A stretch of 64,000 nucleotides of DNA from Alternaria dauci (GCF_042100115.1 NC_091279.1:2356001-2420000), one strand, 5' to 3'; numbered from the stretch's first letter, positions 1-11,196 are shown. Numbers and translations are program-made. The notes: generated from the sequence alone by a model not told the origin.

Positions 1-528
1 GGGAGGAGATGGTGGTATTTGCTTGTAGGCATGGCTTCAACGTTAGCCTCGCCTGGTCAAAAGAAGTCAGTCTCGACGACTACACTTGCCCTTATCTTAT
101 GCACATCCAAGACCTGACATCAATATGCATAAAGATACAAGCACTACCCGAAAGCTCAAGTATATTCCCCGTGTCATAGAGCACATCCATCATAATCATA
201 TTCTCTATCTCTGTGTAGCGGAGCTCCTGCTTAACAACTCCAACTCTAACTCCTACTTCTACTCCTGACTCCAACTCCTACTCCTACTCCTAACTCCTAC
301 TCCTACTCCTATAGTACTGCGATGACGCATATCAGCTTGAGCCAATCACAACTTCCACAATTCTCAACGATCTGAACGATCTGGTTTTCTCAAAATGAGA
401 GAACTCGCAAGTAAAAGAATGCTACTCCTACTCGCACTCATGCTTAAATATACGCATCACCCTCACGCTCAACTACATTCCCCACATCACATACCCCACA
501 CATCTCATTCACATCCTCCACTACCCAT
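1..528. other. Intergenic, downstream of TRM6, with short CT-rich repeat
   Basis: No supportable gene is seen. Positions about 230-312 are a degenerate pyrimidine-rich microsatellite built on 'actcct' and 'aactcct' units. The rest should hold the 3' UTR of TRM6, which is read leftward, and the far end of a neighbour outside the window. Two short open frames on opposite strands around 86-274 look like chance frames. Confidence 0.5.
230..312. repeat. Degenerate CT-rich microsatellite
   Basis: The plus strand repeats variants of actcct and aactcct about a dozen times with interspersed substitutions. It is non-coding and lies about 220 bp beyond the TRM6 stop codon. It is a simple-sequence tract, not a transposon. 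Confidence 0.7.
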
Positions 529-2450
529 CTACACCGCCACCACACCCTCTCCACCCGCACCTTCAACCTCAACCTTCCTCTTCTTCTTCCCATGATGCCC
601 CCTCGCCTCGACCCGCCCCTCAACCGGCAACACCCTTGTCGCCGTAAAAATATACCCCTCGGCCCCTCCCTTACTCGTCATCATAGGATGCGTCCGCCCA
701 GGAAGCACCTGCCACTGTCTCGCACGCGCCGTCTGCAACGACGGCGCAAGCAACAACGTCGGGTTAACCGGGAAATCTTCTTCTTCATCATCTGCATTGC
801 CGCCTTCGGATGTACTAGCAGGTGTATCAACATCCTCTTCTCCTCGCTTGCGATTCTTGATCCCGTTGACATGTGTCGTTGTGGTTGTTGTTTGCGGCGG
901 CGGTCCGAATTCGCGAGCAATGTATGCGGCTCTGCGTTCCTTGGAGTATAGATCACAGAGTTCGACGAGCGGTTCGACGTTGGGGTTGTATACGACGACT
1001 CTGCCGCCTCCTCTGACTAGCGGAACGAGTTCTTTGAGTACGGTCTTTGCGTCCATGGCTGTGGCTACGACTAAGCCGTCGAATCCACCCCGTCTGGTCT
1101 CATCTACAACGCCCTTTACCCTCTCCCACCTCCTCCTCTTCTTGTAATACGTGCCCCGTTTCGTACTTTTCATGCTGGCCAGCACCTCTTCGGATATTAC
1201 CTCGGGCTCGTCGTATGTAGGGTCGTCTTCTGGGTGGAGGAGCGCGAGCCAGGATAGAGATTTTAGGTGTTTGTAGAGCGGGTGGTCGGGGGTTGGGGCG
1301 CCGTAATCGTAGCCAAAGTATTTGAGGTAGGAGAGGTTTGGTTGGTTGTTTGGGTGGAGGACGGTGAGGGTGTTGGTTTGCGCAGACATTTGGGGGACGT
1401 GTGGGCGAGGAGGTTTTCGGGGGCGGGCGGGAGGATCTGAAGGGTCGGCGTCGGGCATGGCGGTATCTGTGTCGTTTGTTTCTGGGGGGCCGCTCGTCGC
1501 TGTCGCTGTTGTTGGCGCTGTCGTACCATTCATTTCAACATCCTCGGCCTCCTCTTCCGAGTCTTCGTCTTCGTCCTCTGGGTAGAGAATGCCCATCTTC
1601 TCTGCGAGGGCTGCTGTGACGAGACCTCCTGTATCGTCTACCACGAGCCATCGCCCTCCTCCTATCTGGCTGACACCATCTTCTCCGGTGAGGATCTGAT
1701 TCGTGGCTCCCGAGTGTACGTTCGCCCAGCTGTTGATCAAGCCCAGTAGATCTTCCCTCAGCTCCATGATCTTGTATGCCTCCTTCTCCAGCACATACTC
1801 TGTAAGCAGCCCGACATCCATGGGCAGCGCCGTGAAGCGCTTCATGTACTTTTTCGACTTTCGTAGCGTGTACTTGGCGAGCGAAAAGCTCGTCTTCTCG
1901 TCAATGGCATTGTGGGAAGCCATGATCTTTGCGATAATCTCCTTGCCGGAACCTGTGCCTGCCTTCTTCAGTTCCTCAATCTCGGCCATGGACAGCGCCT
2001 GCCGCGACGCATCGTCGACGGTCAAGCGGTTATTCCGCATCAAGACCTGCCCGTCTTCACCAACAATGTCGAATCCCGCAGCGCCCTCGGCATTCTCGTC
2101 GCCTGTCTCGGCGGCGGGCGCATGGTCTTCGCCTAGAGCTTCGGCATGAAGTTCAGATGCTGGCACGACGCGCAGCTCCGTCTTGGATTTGCCGTCGTCC
2201 TTGTCGAGGAGTTCGTAGGTGAGGTAGTACGGTCGGCCGAGGAGAAGGTTCGAGTTGAAGGTACCGAATTTCCCAAGATTGATGTTACTGGGAGATAGTC
2301 AGGATGGGCTCAAATAGAGTACATGTGGATGTTCTGGGGGGCTCACGCCAGCTATGCGACGTACGTGTTCGGTGTGATCTCGACTATCTTGAACAGGTCG
2401 GAGGGCAGTCGCAACGCGACGTGCGTGTTTGGGCGGACAAAGGAATGCAT
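529..2450 (-). CDS. TRM6: tRNA (adenine-58-N1) methyltransferase non-catalytic subunit Trm6/Gcd10
   Basis: Trm6 is the tRNA-binding, non-catalytic partner of Trm61; together they make m1A58 in the T-loop of nuclear tRNAs, including initiator tRNA. Two exons are read on the minus strand: 2450-2365 and 2287-529, joined through donor GTACGT and acceptor CCCAG, giving 614 residues. The N-terminus starts MHSFVRPNTHV and, across the junction, continues into the family signature GKFGTFNSNLLLGRPY. The frame from an internal Met at 2166 alone would lose this conserved start, so the upstream ATG at 2450 is preferred. Residues around 240-290 are very acidic and low-complexity, a variable linker. The extreme C-terminus is Lys/Arg-rich (GKKKRK), possibly a nuclear or tRNA-binding signal. 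It is divergently transcribed from the MINDY gene. Identification is strong; the intron is read by eye. Confidence 0.9.
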
Positions 2451-2894
2451 GGCGAGCTCGGTCGCGGCTGTCAGGTTTCACTATGTCATGTGCGACAACG
2501 ACTATGCGTGTCGTTAGATTCCCCGACACTGCAGTCCAAGGTTGCGTGGTTGGCGCAGATGGCGAGGTGAGTGAGCTAGTGAATTTGTTGCAAGGAATAA
2601 TTCCGAGCCGCAACGCCACACTCTACGCCACGCCGCGCCACGCGCCAAGCACAGCCACACGCTGGTACGTCATGTCCATCCGCCTGTACGCGACTTCCGC
2701 ATATCCAACACCCTGGCCGCGTATGCTACTCGGGTCTGCTACGTCGCCTTGATTGCTTCTTCCCCAGAAGCTCTACTTCGCTCCCAACTCTCCTCCAACC
2801 GCCTCTTCCACACCTCTCGCAACCCGCGCTGCGCCGACTACCGCGCAAGCTTCACCACATTAATCACATCCAGCCTGCGCCAGCACCGCCAAAT
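2451..2894. promoter_or_regulatory. Divergent promoter TRM6 / MINDY
   Basis: A 444-bp GC-rich segment separates the two start codons. No TATA box is seen. The side next to the MINDY start is a CT-rich stretch (about 2755-2890) typical of fungal core promoters and 5' leaders. No other gene is supported here. Confidence 0.5.
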
Positions 2895-5585
2895 ATGGTG
2901 CGTCGAAATTCAAACGACCCCGACGACGTCGTGCCAGCGCCCCTCTCCAAGGCAGTACCTCCATACCCTACGACACCCTCCGACGAGCACCCGCCTGCGT
3001 TTTCCGTATCTCCAGACCATGGCGTCGACGCACCCAGCACGAGCAAGTCGCCCGCCTTCAACATCAAAACGCCAGAAGAGACCCGTCTGCCCGACGACAG
3101 ACACAACAGCGACTCTGACTTTAGTGACGACGAGTGGAACCAGTCCGACGATGACTTTGAAGACGTCAACTATAACGACGTGCCTGCCGCGCTGAAGCCG
3201 GCTGCCGGAAAGAGGCCCCCTGTGCCCTCGACTACACACGTCACCGGTGGCCTCCCGGATGCCTTGAAGCCAGGGCCACCACCCGGAATACCCATCAAGC
3301 GCTCGCAGGACAGCATGTCGCCTATGCCTACCGGCGCCAGTGCCGCCTCGTACAACGGCAGCACTGTGTCCGAGCAATCAACCGGATCCATCCCGCTCAA
3401 GACCAACAATCCCTATCTCAAGATGCAGACGACCGGCCAGAGCGGATGGGGCGATGAGAGCAGCGACGCCATCTGGGGCGACGCGCCGAGCCAGGCATAC
3501 AAGTACGAGGCACCCGTAGAGCTGCCGGCGTTCCAAACGCCAAGTACGCCTTCTCACGAGATGAAGAACTTAGGGTTAGATGACCACGCCCAGCCAGCAC
3601 AGTCGAAGCCGGCAGAAGAGCCGCCTGTGATTGCGGTCAACTCGCCCACCCCTCGGTCGGAACATCCCGAGGCGTCTTTTGATACAAACCCATGGGAGCC
3701 GGTCTCGCACGATGGTCGTGCTGAGACTCCAGCATGGACACCGCCGCCGCCTCCAGCAGGCTTCCAGAATACAAACTCGTATACTGCGCCAGCACCACTA
3801 AGCGATGCCGCCGTTCAGAACACAAGCTCGCACACTGCGCCTGCACCCATCGTCCCGGAGAATACGCACATCATAGATCCGACGCCTCCACACTACACGC
3901 CGAACGAGACACCGCCTATCTTGGAAGGACCTCCGCCAGCCCTTCCACCACGTAGATCGCATGAAGACATGGCGCCCACCATGGCGCCCAGGCCCATCGA
4001 TACAACTGCAGGCTCTGCCGTTGCGCCAGGCCCAGAGTCGCCAAACACTCGGATGGAGAGACAGCGAAAAGAACACTACCAAATCAAGCACATCCGCTGG
4101 CTCGACCACAACACCCAAGATATGCGTGTTTCGCCCATCCTGACGCAGAACCTCAACGGTCCTTGTCCTTTGCTTGCGCTCGTCAACGCACTGGTCCTCT
4201 CCACCCCTGCCAGACTCGACACCGCTCTCGTCGAGACACTCCGCACGCGCGAGACAATTAGTTTAGGGTTACTCCTCGATGCCGTCTTTGATGAGCTCAT
4301 GTCCGGCCGACGAGGCGACGCCGCGCAAGCCTTGCCCGATGTGAGCGAGCTATACAAGTTCCTCCTCGCTCTCCACACGGGTCTCAACGTCAACCCCATG
4401 TTCGTTCCGGACTCAAACATCCCGAGTGACGGCCACACTACACTCACAAACCGAGCTGGCGCGTTCGAAAACACTCAGGACATGAAACTATACCGCACCT
4501 TCAATATACCTTTGATGCACGGATGGCTGCCAGAGGCTGGAAGTGATGCTTACGCTGCTTTCAATCGCGTTGCGCCGAGTTACGAGACTAGCCAATTTGT
4601 GCAGTTCCAGGAGGAGGAGCTGAATGCAAAGTTGGGCGCTGGCGAGAGTTTGAATGAGGATGAGCAGCAGATGTTTACGGACATTCATGCTATCAAGGAG
4701 TTTTTGATGAGGTGGCCAACCCAGCTTACAGACCATGGTTTGAGAGTCATCCGTGAGAACCTCCAGCCAGGTCAAGTCGCCATCCTATTCCGAAACGACC
4801 ATTTTTCCACACTGTGCAAGAACCCGCGAAACGGGGAGCTGGTTACTCTGGTCACAGATCAGGGGTATTCGACGCACGATGAGATTGTCTGGGAGAGTCT
4901 GACCGATGTCAATGGCCAGGGTAGCCAGCTCTTCTCCGGAGACTTTCGAAGCGTGGATAACAGCACGGGCAATGCCGGAACAGCAGCTCAGGAGCAGCCC
5001 CACGACTACGACAACGGACAAGGCTGGACCACCGTACAAGGCCGTCGCGGCAACAACCCACAATCCAACGTCCCTCAAGACGCCGACATCACATCCCCCG
5101 AAGCGCTCAGTAGAGCCGAGCAAGAAGACCACGACCTGGCCCTCGCGCTCCAACTCCAAGAAGAAGAAGAAGACCGCCAGCGACGCGAAACCGAACAAAG
5201 AAATCGTAATTCCGCGGCCCCGCCACCACAGCCGCCCCGTAACCAAGGCAATCCTGTTATCCCCCCACGCAGAAATAACATCGCGGGACACCGTCCTGCA
5301 GGCGAACCTGCGCCGCCGCCACTATACGAAGAGGCGGTGCAAACACCACAATACAATCCGCCAGCGGGCCATCCAGCGAATCCCGCGGCGCCGGTGCCGG
5401 GGCAGGGCGGCAGTGCGTTTCAGGCGTCGAGTGGTGCGGGGATGAATGGGCTGCCTGGTGGTGGTGGTGGGCGTCCCCTTTCTAATATGATGCCTGGGGG
5501 ACGGACGGGTGGACGGGGTAATGGAGGTAGGAGGCAGTCGCAGGGACAGCAAGGGGAAGATCGGGATAAGTGCGTTGTTATGTAG
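2895..5585 (+). CDS. MIY1: MINDY-family deubiquitinase with C-terminal CaaX box
   Basis: This is a single-exon gene of 896 residues. MINDY enzymes are cysteine deubiquitinases that prefer K48-linked chains. Residues 1-390 are long, disordered and Pro/Ser-rich. The catalytic domain begins near residue 395 (HYQIKHIRWLD). It holds the family motif QNLNGPCPL with the oxyanion Gln418 and nucleophile Cys424, and the catalytic His636 in FRNDHFSTL. A ubiquitin-interacting helix follows at about 738-765 (acidic, then LALALQLQEEE). The tail is Pro/Gly-rich and ends in CVVM, a classical CaaX motif (Cys893) that predicts prenylation and membrane attachment. The family assignment is secure; yeast Miy1 is the presumed orthologue, but the fungal protein is far longer owing to its N-terminal extension. 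Confidence 0.9.
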   Translation: MVRRNSNDPDDVVPAPLSKAVPPYPTTPSDEHPPAFSVSPDHGVDAPSTSKSPAFNIKTPEETRLPDDRHNSDSDFSDDEWNQSDDDFEDVNYNDVPAALKPAAGKRPPVPSTTHVTGGLPDALKPGPPPGIPIKRSQDSMSPMPTGASAASYNGSTVSEQSTGSIPLKTNNPYLKMQTTGQSGWGDESSDAIWGDAPSQAYKYEAPVELPAFQTPSTPSHEMKNLGLDDHAQPAQSKPAEEPPVIAVNSPTPRSEHPEASFDTNPWEPVSHDGRAETPAWTPPPPPAGFQNTNSYTAPAPLSDAAVQNTSSHTAPAPIVPENTHIIDPTPPHYTPNETPPILEGPPPALPPRRSHEDMAPTMAPRPIDTTAGSAVAPGPESPNTRMERQRKEHYQIKHIRWLDHNTQDMRVSPILTQNLNGPCPLLALVNALVLSTPARLDTALVETLRTRETISLGLLLDAVFDELMSGRRGDAAQALPDVSELYKFLLALHTGLNVNPMFVPDSNIPSDGHTTLTNRAGAFENTQDMKLYRTFNIPLMHGWLPEAGSDAYAAFNRVAPSYETSQFVQFQEEELNAKLGAGESLNEDEQQMFTDIHAIKEFLMRWPTQLTDHGLRVIRENLQPGQVAILFRNDHFSTLCKNPRNGELVTLVTDQGYSTHDEIVWESLTDVNGQGSQLFSGDFRSVDNSTGNAGTAAQEQPHDYDNGQGWTTVQGRRGNNPQSNVPQDADITSPEALSRAEQEDHDLALALQLQEEEEDRQRRETEQRNRNSAAPPPQPPRNQGNPVIPPRRNNIAGHRPAGEPAPPPLYEEAVQTPQYNPPAGHPANPAAPVPGQGGSAFQASSGAGMNGLPGGGGGRPLSNMMPGGRTGGRGNGGRRQSQGQQGEDRDKCVVM

Positions 5586-6280
5586 AATAGAGCGATTTCG
5601 CTGCAGTTGTGGTGGGCGATTGGGAAGGTTGGGGGGTGGGAGCCGGGGAAATTGGTGGGAGACTGGGAGACGGTGAGGTTGACGAAGGGGGAGGGGGGAG
5701 ATGGAGAGGAAGAGGCGGGGAAGGGACATGAAGAGGAGGATGTGGAAAAGGGAGAGGGAGAGAGGGAAGAAGAAGCCGAGAAGAAACGGGACTGAGATGT
5801 GGTTTTGGTGACGATCATTTTGCTGACTTTTTGTTTTCTCTCGTTAGGGATGATGATGATGATTTGGTCTGTCGGTGGTGTACGATGAGTTAGTGGGCAA
5901 TGAGGATGTGAACAGGTATGCGGATGAGGACGAGGATTGGCGTTTGGCGGAGTACGGATATACCCGTTTTCTGTTTCCTTTTTGGATGTTGTATTACCAG
6001 GTATTCTTGAATCAAGACTGCTGCAACTTGTCACACTTGCTTGTACATGTATAGCTCGACATGTCTTTTGAAGTTGAACAGCGTGGTATCATATTTTTTT
6101 TTCATTCTAGGAAGTTAGAGGGACCCAAGATTTCTCCGCTCACATCTGCACTACAGTCCTCGCCACTTGCGACATTACACATTGAAATGCATATCCCAAT
6201 CCATTCTCTCCACCCCAATCCAACCAACTACGGTGGAACCTCCTCCACGTAACCCATTTCCATCTCCTAGAGCATACAAC
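5586..6280. other. Convergent intergenic region with polypurine tract
   Basis: The region between the ends of two convergent genes holds their 3' UTRs. From about 5636 to 5795 the plus strand is almost entirely A and G. A short GAT repeat lies near 5850-5860. No gene is supported: open frames here follow the purine bias and encode Glu/Lys/Arg runs. Confidence 0.5.
5636..5795 (+). repeat. Polypurine (GA-rich) tract
   Basis: About 160 bases on the plus strand are strongly purine-biased, with runs such as gggggagggggg and aagaagaag. The tract starts about 50 bp after the MINDY stop codon. Such mirror-like polypurine runs can form triplex DNA; that is an inference. Confidence 0.65.
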
Positions 6281-8971
6281 TCACCACCTTCCCCCCTTAT
6301 GCGACCTCAGCGCCCCCAACTGCCTCACCCTCTCCCTACTCTCCATACCTCTAAGCTCCCTATCCCACTCCTCCCTTTCTTCCTCTCTCCCACGCCTCTC
6401 CCCCACTCTACCCTTCGATCGCCGTGTACGCAATTCCCGTTTCCATCCCGACCCCGACCGCGTCGTACTCCCTTCCAGCACAACCGCTTTGCTGCGATTA
6501 AATCGTGGATAGATCTCCTCCTCATCGTCATCGGATGATTCTTCTTCCTGAGCTGCGCCCTTGCGTGACCGAGCGAAGGCCCATAGGTCTGGAGGTGGTT
6601 GAGTAGCTTGGCGTTCGGAGGAGGTGGCGGCGTATCTGTTGTAGCGGGGTGGGGGGATAAGGATGGAAGATGGGCGGGGTGGGCAGCGGGGTGGTGAGGG
6701 ACGGTGTTTGGCTAGGGTGGTTTGGAGAGAGGAGAGTTTGATGGGTGGGTGAGTGGGTGGAGATGAGGATTGAAGTGATTGGGATGGCTGGCGCGTGTGC
6801 TCGGGTGTTGGTGTGGTTACGTCTTCATCTTCGTCGTCGTCGTTGTAGTTGTCTTCGTACTGGGAGCCGTGGATCTGAGCCTCTTCGTCGTTGGAACTGG
6901 AAGCGCAGATGACCTTGTCGTGCTCGTCGTGGCCATCCTGTTCGACCCCCGTGGCGATACTACAACGCCAACTCTTCGTGCTGCTCCCTTCGCCTCCGTC
7001 CTGCTCTTCCTCGTTCTCCCCACCTCCCCGTAAAGCGGGATGCATAAAACCATTCACCACCAAGCCATTATCCTTCACATCAACCACCGCTACATCGTCC
7101 TTAGGATCAACCGCCAGACCACCCTCTTCCTCTTCATAAACGACGTTTTGTCTACCCCTATTCCCCCGACTTGCGAATGCAGTGTTACTCCCACTGCCGC
7201 CGAGTCGCATCTCCGCCCTCTTCCTCTCCATCATCTTCAGTTCATCGGCCCAGCTACTCAGATCCTCAATACTAGGACCCTGGCGACGCGTGCCACGTTC
7301 CTGCGGACTAATCAAGGAACTTTGTCTGGTCGACGAGACACTGTTGTTCGAAGTCTCGACACTAAGACTAGGACGGGATCCCGTCGTCACGTTACTGCGA
7401 CGTATACTGTGCCCACTGTATGAATAGCTGGTCGAGTACCTGGGTCTACGAGCCTCAGCCGGGTACGAGTCGACATGGCCATGGGTATGTGGATCAGACG
7501 ATGCAGCGCCGGCTAAGAGGTTCGAAAACGTATATGTCCGGTTACGAAGCGGTAGCGTGTCGTGGGCGTTCGTGGGCTTGACAAGACTGCTAGACGACCG
7601 CTGGGAGAACGCAGTATCCAGATCTGAGTCCCGGCTACTGCTGTATGCCGTCGAGCTGTTCGTCAGCGGCACATCGAGCGTCGATCCACTCCAGCGCTCG
7701 TCGGCCGTCTCAGCGCTATTCCTACCGCCCAGGCTCCTGAGAAAGTTTCCGTAGTCGTAGCCTTCGTCGTCGCTATCTTCTCCATCTCGCTCCCTCTTTC
7801 TCTCCATTTCCATTTCGATATCGCAGACAGCCTTTGTTGCCCAGGCCAGTCTAATACCGCCCTCTCCAACCGCGATATCCCTTCCCTTCCTCCTCTCGCG
7901 ATTCATCCGCAGCAAATCGCGCTGAGCCTCCAATATCGTCATCAATTCCCCCGTGTTCTCATCACGATTAACCCAAGCATCCACATCCCTCAACATCCTT
8001 CTCTTCGTAATCCTATACTGCCGCAAACCCTCCGCCTCATCATCCGCATACCGCTCAAGCTTACTCGGCAACATTTCATCAACATGACCCGCCACCGGCC
8101 CCGCCATCGCATAGCTCGCCAACGTAAGTTCAGCAGCCATCAACGTATCTCTCGGGCTCACCATCGCCGGATGAATAACATCATTCTCCGCGCTAAACGA
8201 ACGCCGCAACGCATGTCGACTAGCACACAACTGCAGCGCCAGCTTACTCACATCGCTCCTAGCATCTTTATACGCCGCTCTAGCGCCAGCCTCAATGCAC
8301 GTACCTGGCTCCCACTGTTCGCCCAGTGCACCCGTAACAGGCGTCGTCGCACTCGGCGTCCCGGCCGCAGAACTTCTAGGCGTGAGAGAAGCCCAGTGCC
8401 CGCCTTCCGCGAACGCGTTCTTGACAGGCCCAGATGTAGCGGACAGAGGCGTAACCGGGCCTGCGGAGACGACATCCCAGCGTGGCCGCGGTGTACTCGG
8501 TGACCCGGTGTCGATACGCGGGAGGTACGCTGGACGCAGTGGGTGCGCGCCCGTCGGTGCAGTGAAGGACGAAGAGGTGTAGAGTCGTAAATGGCGTCCG
8601 TCGGGCGTGGGAATGGAGTGGTACGGTCTAGGTCGTGGACGACAACCTAGGACCATCATGTGGTCTTCGCGGTTCACGCGCTCTATGCATTTCAGGACTT
8701 GGTTCCATTTAGCTGTGGAGAAGTGGGCGGTGGTCCAGTGTCGGACTTCCTCCCAGAACCTGGCGTGCTGCTCTGGAGTTAGACCTTTTAGGCCTGCGGC
8801 CTCGTGTCTGGCGATGAGCTGGCCGGTAATGGGGGAGATTGCGCTGTCTGAAGGGGCGGTTGTGATGCTTGGCATGTTGGACTTATCGCATGGCGGGTGT
8901 GGTTGTGGTGAGTGTGGTAAGTGCGATGGAGGCAAGAGTGGAAGAGCCCAGGCAGGGTGATTTACAGCCAT
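6281..8971 (-). CDS. Hypothetical protein, 896 residues, largely disordered
   Basis: This is one long uninterrupted reading frame on the minus strand. I do not recognise the family. An N-terminal segment of about 100 residues is ordered and rich in Trp and His (residues 60-110, with LTPEQHARFWEEV and KWNQVLKCIERV). A second ordered helical block lies around residues 220-400 (Arg/Glu/Leu-rich). The remainder is Ser/Thr/Pro-rich, then acidic (runs of Asp/Glu), and ends in a strongly basic Arg/Glu-rich tail. There is no signal peptide or membrane segment. The first ATG is at 8971; an in-frame ATG at 8875 (MPSITTAPSD) looks a better start, because the preceding 32 residues are only Pro/His-rich leader. 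It is probably a lineage-specific cytoplasmic or nuclear protein. The gene is real; its function is unknown. Confidence 0.75.
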   Translation of the reverse strand: MAVNHPAWALPLLPPSHLPHSPQPHPPCDKSNMPSITTAPSDSAISPITGQLIARHEAAGLKGLTPEQHARFWEEVRHWTTAHFSTAKWNQVLKCIERVNREDHMMVLGCRPRPRPYHSIPTPDGRHLRLYTSSSFTAPTGAHPLRPAYLPRIDTGSPSTPRPRWDVVSAGPVTPLSATSGPVKNAFAEGGHWASLTPRSSAAGTPSATTPVTGALGEQWEPGTCIEAGARAAYKDARSDVSKLALQLCASRHALRRSFSAENDVIHPAMVSPRDTLMAAELTLASYAMAGPVAGHVDEMLPSKLERYADDEAEGLRQYRITKRRMLRDVDAWVNRDENTGELMTILEAQRDLLRMNRERRKGRDIAVGEGGIRLAWATKAVCDIEMEMERKRERDGEDSDDEGYDYGNFLRSLGGRNSAETADERWSGSTLDVPLTNSSTAYSSSRDSDLDTAFSQRSSSSLVKPTNAHDTLPLRNRTYTFSNLLAGAASSDPHTHGHVDSYPAEARRPRYSTSYSYSGHSIRRSNVTTGSRPSLSVETSNNSVSSTRQSSLISPQERGTRRQGPSIEDLSSWADELKMMERKRAEMRLGGSGSNTAFASRGNRGRQNVVYEEEEGGLAVDPKDDVAVVDVKDNGLVVNGFMHPALRGGGENEEEQDGGEGSSTKSWRCSIATGVEQDGHDEHDKVICASSSNDEEAQIHGSQYEDNYNDDDEDEDVTTPTPEHTRQPSQSLQSSSPPTHPPIKLSSLQTTLAKHRPSPPRCPPRPSSILIPPPRYNRYAATSSERQATQPPPDLWAFARSRKGAAQEEESSDDDEEEIYPRFNRSKAVVLEGSTTRSGSGWKRELRTRRSKGRVGERRGREEEREEWDRELRGMESRERVRQLGALRSHKGGRW

Positions 8972-9450
8972 ACGCGTCGTGAAAAGACCGACGGGTGTTT
9001 GGAAGGAAGGTGACAGCGAGATTGGACATTGCGGGTGATTTATTGCGTGGCGCGACTGTCACACGCAAGGAACGGAAAGCAAACGCTCAAAGACCAACTC
9101 GAGGTAAACAGACTCGGTGAAGAGAAACATTTGTGGATACGACGCAGAGAGTATCCCTGCAAAGGAAACAAAGTTCAAGGTTGGAGACGCGAAAGTGAGA
9201 CGTAATATTGGAAACGTGTGAGCAGTCGAGAGAATCTTTTTATCCAGTTACTCTGGAAGTGAAGTTGCGAAACGAACATCGTCACTCTCATCGCAACAGC
9301 CGCATACTACAAATCGTAACGTTCCGGTGCTCAGAAAACACCCGCACAAGCAGAAAATCGAAAGCAGACAGACATGTAAATATAATTGACCCAGAAAGGT
9401 TTTCCAGGTGGTATCCAACCTTTTAAACTCCGCCACTGCAGATGCGACAT
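8972..9450. other. Intergenic between two minus-strand genes
   Basis: These 479 bp hold the promoter and 5' leader of the 896-residue protein gene and the 3' UTR of the aspartate kinase gene. No TATA box, repeat or supportable gene was noticed; the short opposing frames near 9208-9436 look like chance. Confidence 0.45.
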
Positions 9451-11196
9451 CTAGTCTAAGAAGGTAAAAAGATTTGTATGTACAACATTGAGAGCGCGAT
9501 CGGCTTCGCGCTCTTCAATGACACAGGAGATGTTGATTTCGCTGGCACCTGGAGAAAGTCAGCGATCTGGTAAGTGTGGTTGTGAGTAGCGCGCCGTACC
9601 CTGCGAGATCATCTCGATGTTGATGTTGTTTTCGCCCAAGACGCTGAAGAATCTACCAGAGATACCAATCATATTCTTGAGCTGTTTACCGACCAAGCTC
9701 ACAATGGCCTGCAGACATGCGTCAGTATACATCTCGTGCATGTCTTACAACAACAACTTACCATGTCAGGTACAATGTCAATAGTACCGAGTTCTCCGAG
9801 GTCTTCGACGGCGCCCTGGAGATCCTTGCTCTGGATCTTGTACTCGTCCTCGCCGCCGCCACTCAAGAGCGCAGACTCAGAGTGCAGCGCCATGGACACG
9901 TGGACCTCGGAAGAGGAAATGAGATCGACGGACAAATGCCAGCGGTCCAGGATGCTAAAGATGTTCATCAGGAATCCGTGAGCGCGCGTACGCTTGTTAC
10001 TGTGTACGTTCAGGACAACAATGTTGTGCTTGATAGTCACAGCCGTAGGCCTTTTTGGGCCCTCGAGCTGCGTAAGCAGGCTGGCGGACCTGGTACGGAA
10101 TAGCTTCCCGTCGTGGAGGGGTGCGCGGTCGTTGATCGAACCAGGGTCATCGGGGAAGATGACGGTGCCGGCGTTGCGCGGGTTCATGACGTTTTTGATG
10201 CGGATGGGGATGCGGGCGCGGATGACCTGCTCCATGGTGAAGGGATGGATGACCTCGGATCCGTAAAACGTCAGCTCAGCGGCCTCGGAGGGCGTGACGG
10301 TGGGTAGCAGCGCGGCGGTAGGGACCTTGCGCGGGTCGGCGGTAAAGATGCCATCGACCTCCTTCCAGACCTGCAGTTCCTTGGCCTTGGTGCCAACCGC
10401 TACGAGGGCAGCGCAGAGGTCGGTGTAGCCACGGCCGATGGAGTTGAGCAGTCCGCCGGGAATGTTGCCAAAGTAGCCGGTGATGACGGGGACCTTGTCG
10501 CCGCATGCTGCCACTTCTCTGCCCAGATCCTCGGCCAGCTCCTTGTAGAACATGTCGTACAGGCCGCCCTTGACGGGCGCACTGAACTTGACGACGTCGC
10601 TCAGATCGACAAACTGCGCGGGCGTGCCGCGGTCATTCAAGAGGGCCGTCATGTACCGGCAGCTCAGCTTCTCGCCCTTGCTGATGATCTTGTCCTCGGC
10701 GCGGTTCGTCACCTCCTCCAGGTGCTGGGCCGACTCGAGGATCTTGATCAGACTCTCGCACTCGGCATTCACGTCGTCGATGTAAGCCGCCAGAATGTCT
10801 GGGTTTTTCAGGACGTCCCTACCCGCCTGGACGTGGTCGGCGCGGACGGCCTCGACAATGTCGTCGTAACCGCGGTGGTTTGGTTGTTCGGCAGCACGAG
10901 CGGCGCGGAGGAGGCGGTTGGTGGTTCCCTCGAGCTTCGTGTTTGAGCTGCGTGCGGAGCAGACGATAGCCGTGCGGTTCGTCTCAAGGCCAGCTCTGGT
11001 GTCCGGTCAGTGTCTGTCTCTCGTCTCGTGCGCGTTGGCATGCGACCTACTTGACGATGCCCGCTATGTTCTCCGCGAACTTGCCCACGCTTGTACCCCC
11101 GAACTTGAGCACCACCCAGCCGCCCGGCAGGTGCTTCTCTTCCGTGTGAGCTATCCGCTCCGACTCGTGTGTGGTTCCATTTGTGTATGCAGACAT
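9451..11196 (-). CDS. HOM3: Aspartate kinase (aspartokinase), HOM3 type
   Basis: The enzyme phosphorylates L-aspartate with ATP, the first step toward threonine, methionine and isoleucine. Four exons are read: 11196-11051, 10995-9762, 9708-9600 and 9548-9451, with donors GTAGGT, GTAAGT and GTACGG and CAG acceptors. The joined protein has 528 residues, close to yeast Hom3. The kinase signature KFGGTSVGK is at residues 31-39. The substrate and nucleotide region includes GYFGNIPGGL, GRGYTDLCA and DGIFTADPR. Two C-terminal ACT domains follow, the second ending at ISQGASEINISCVI, which forms only after the last intron is removed. ACT domains imply feedback control, by threonine in fungi. The start at 11196 (MSAYTNG) is preferred over an in-frame upstream ATG at 11367, which would add a Thr/Ser-rich leader. 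Confidence 0.93.
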
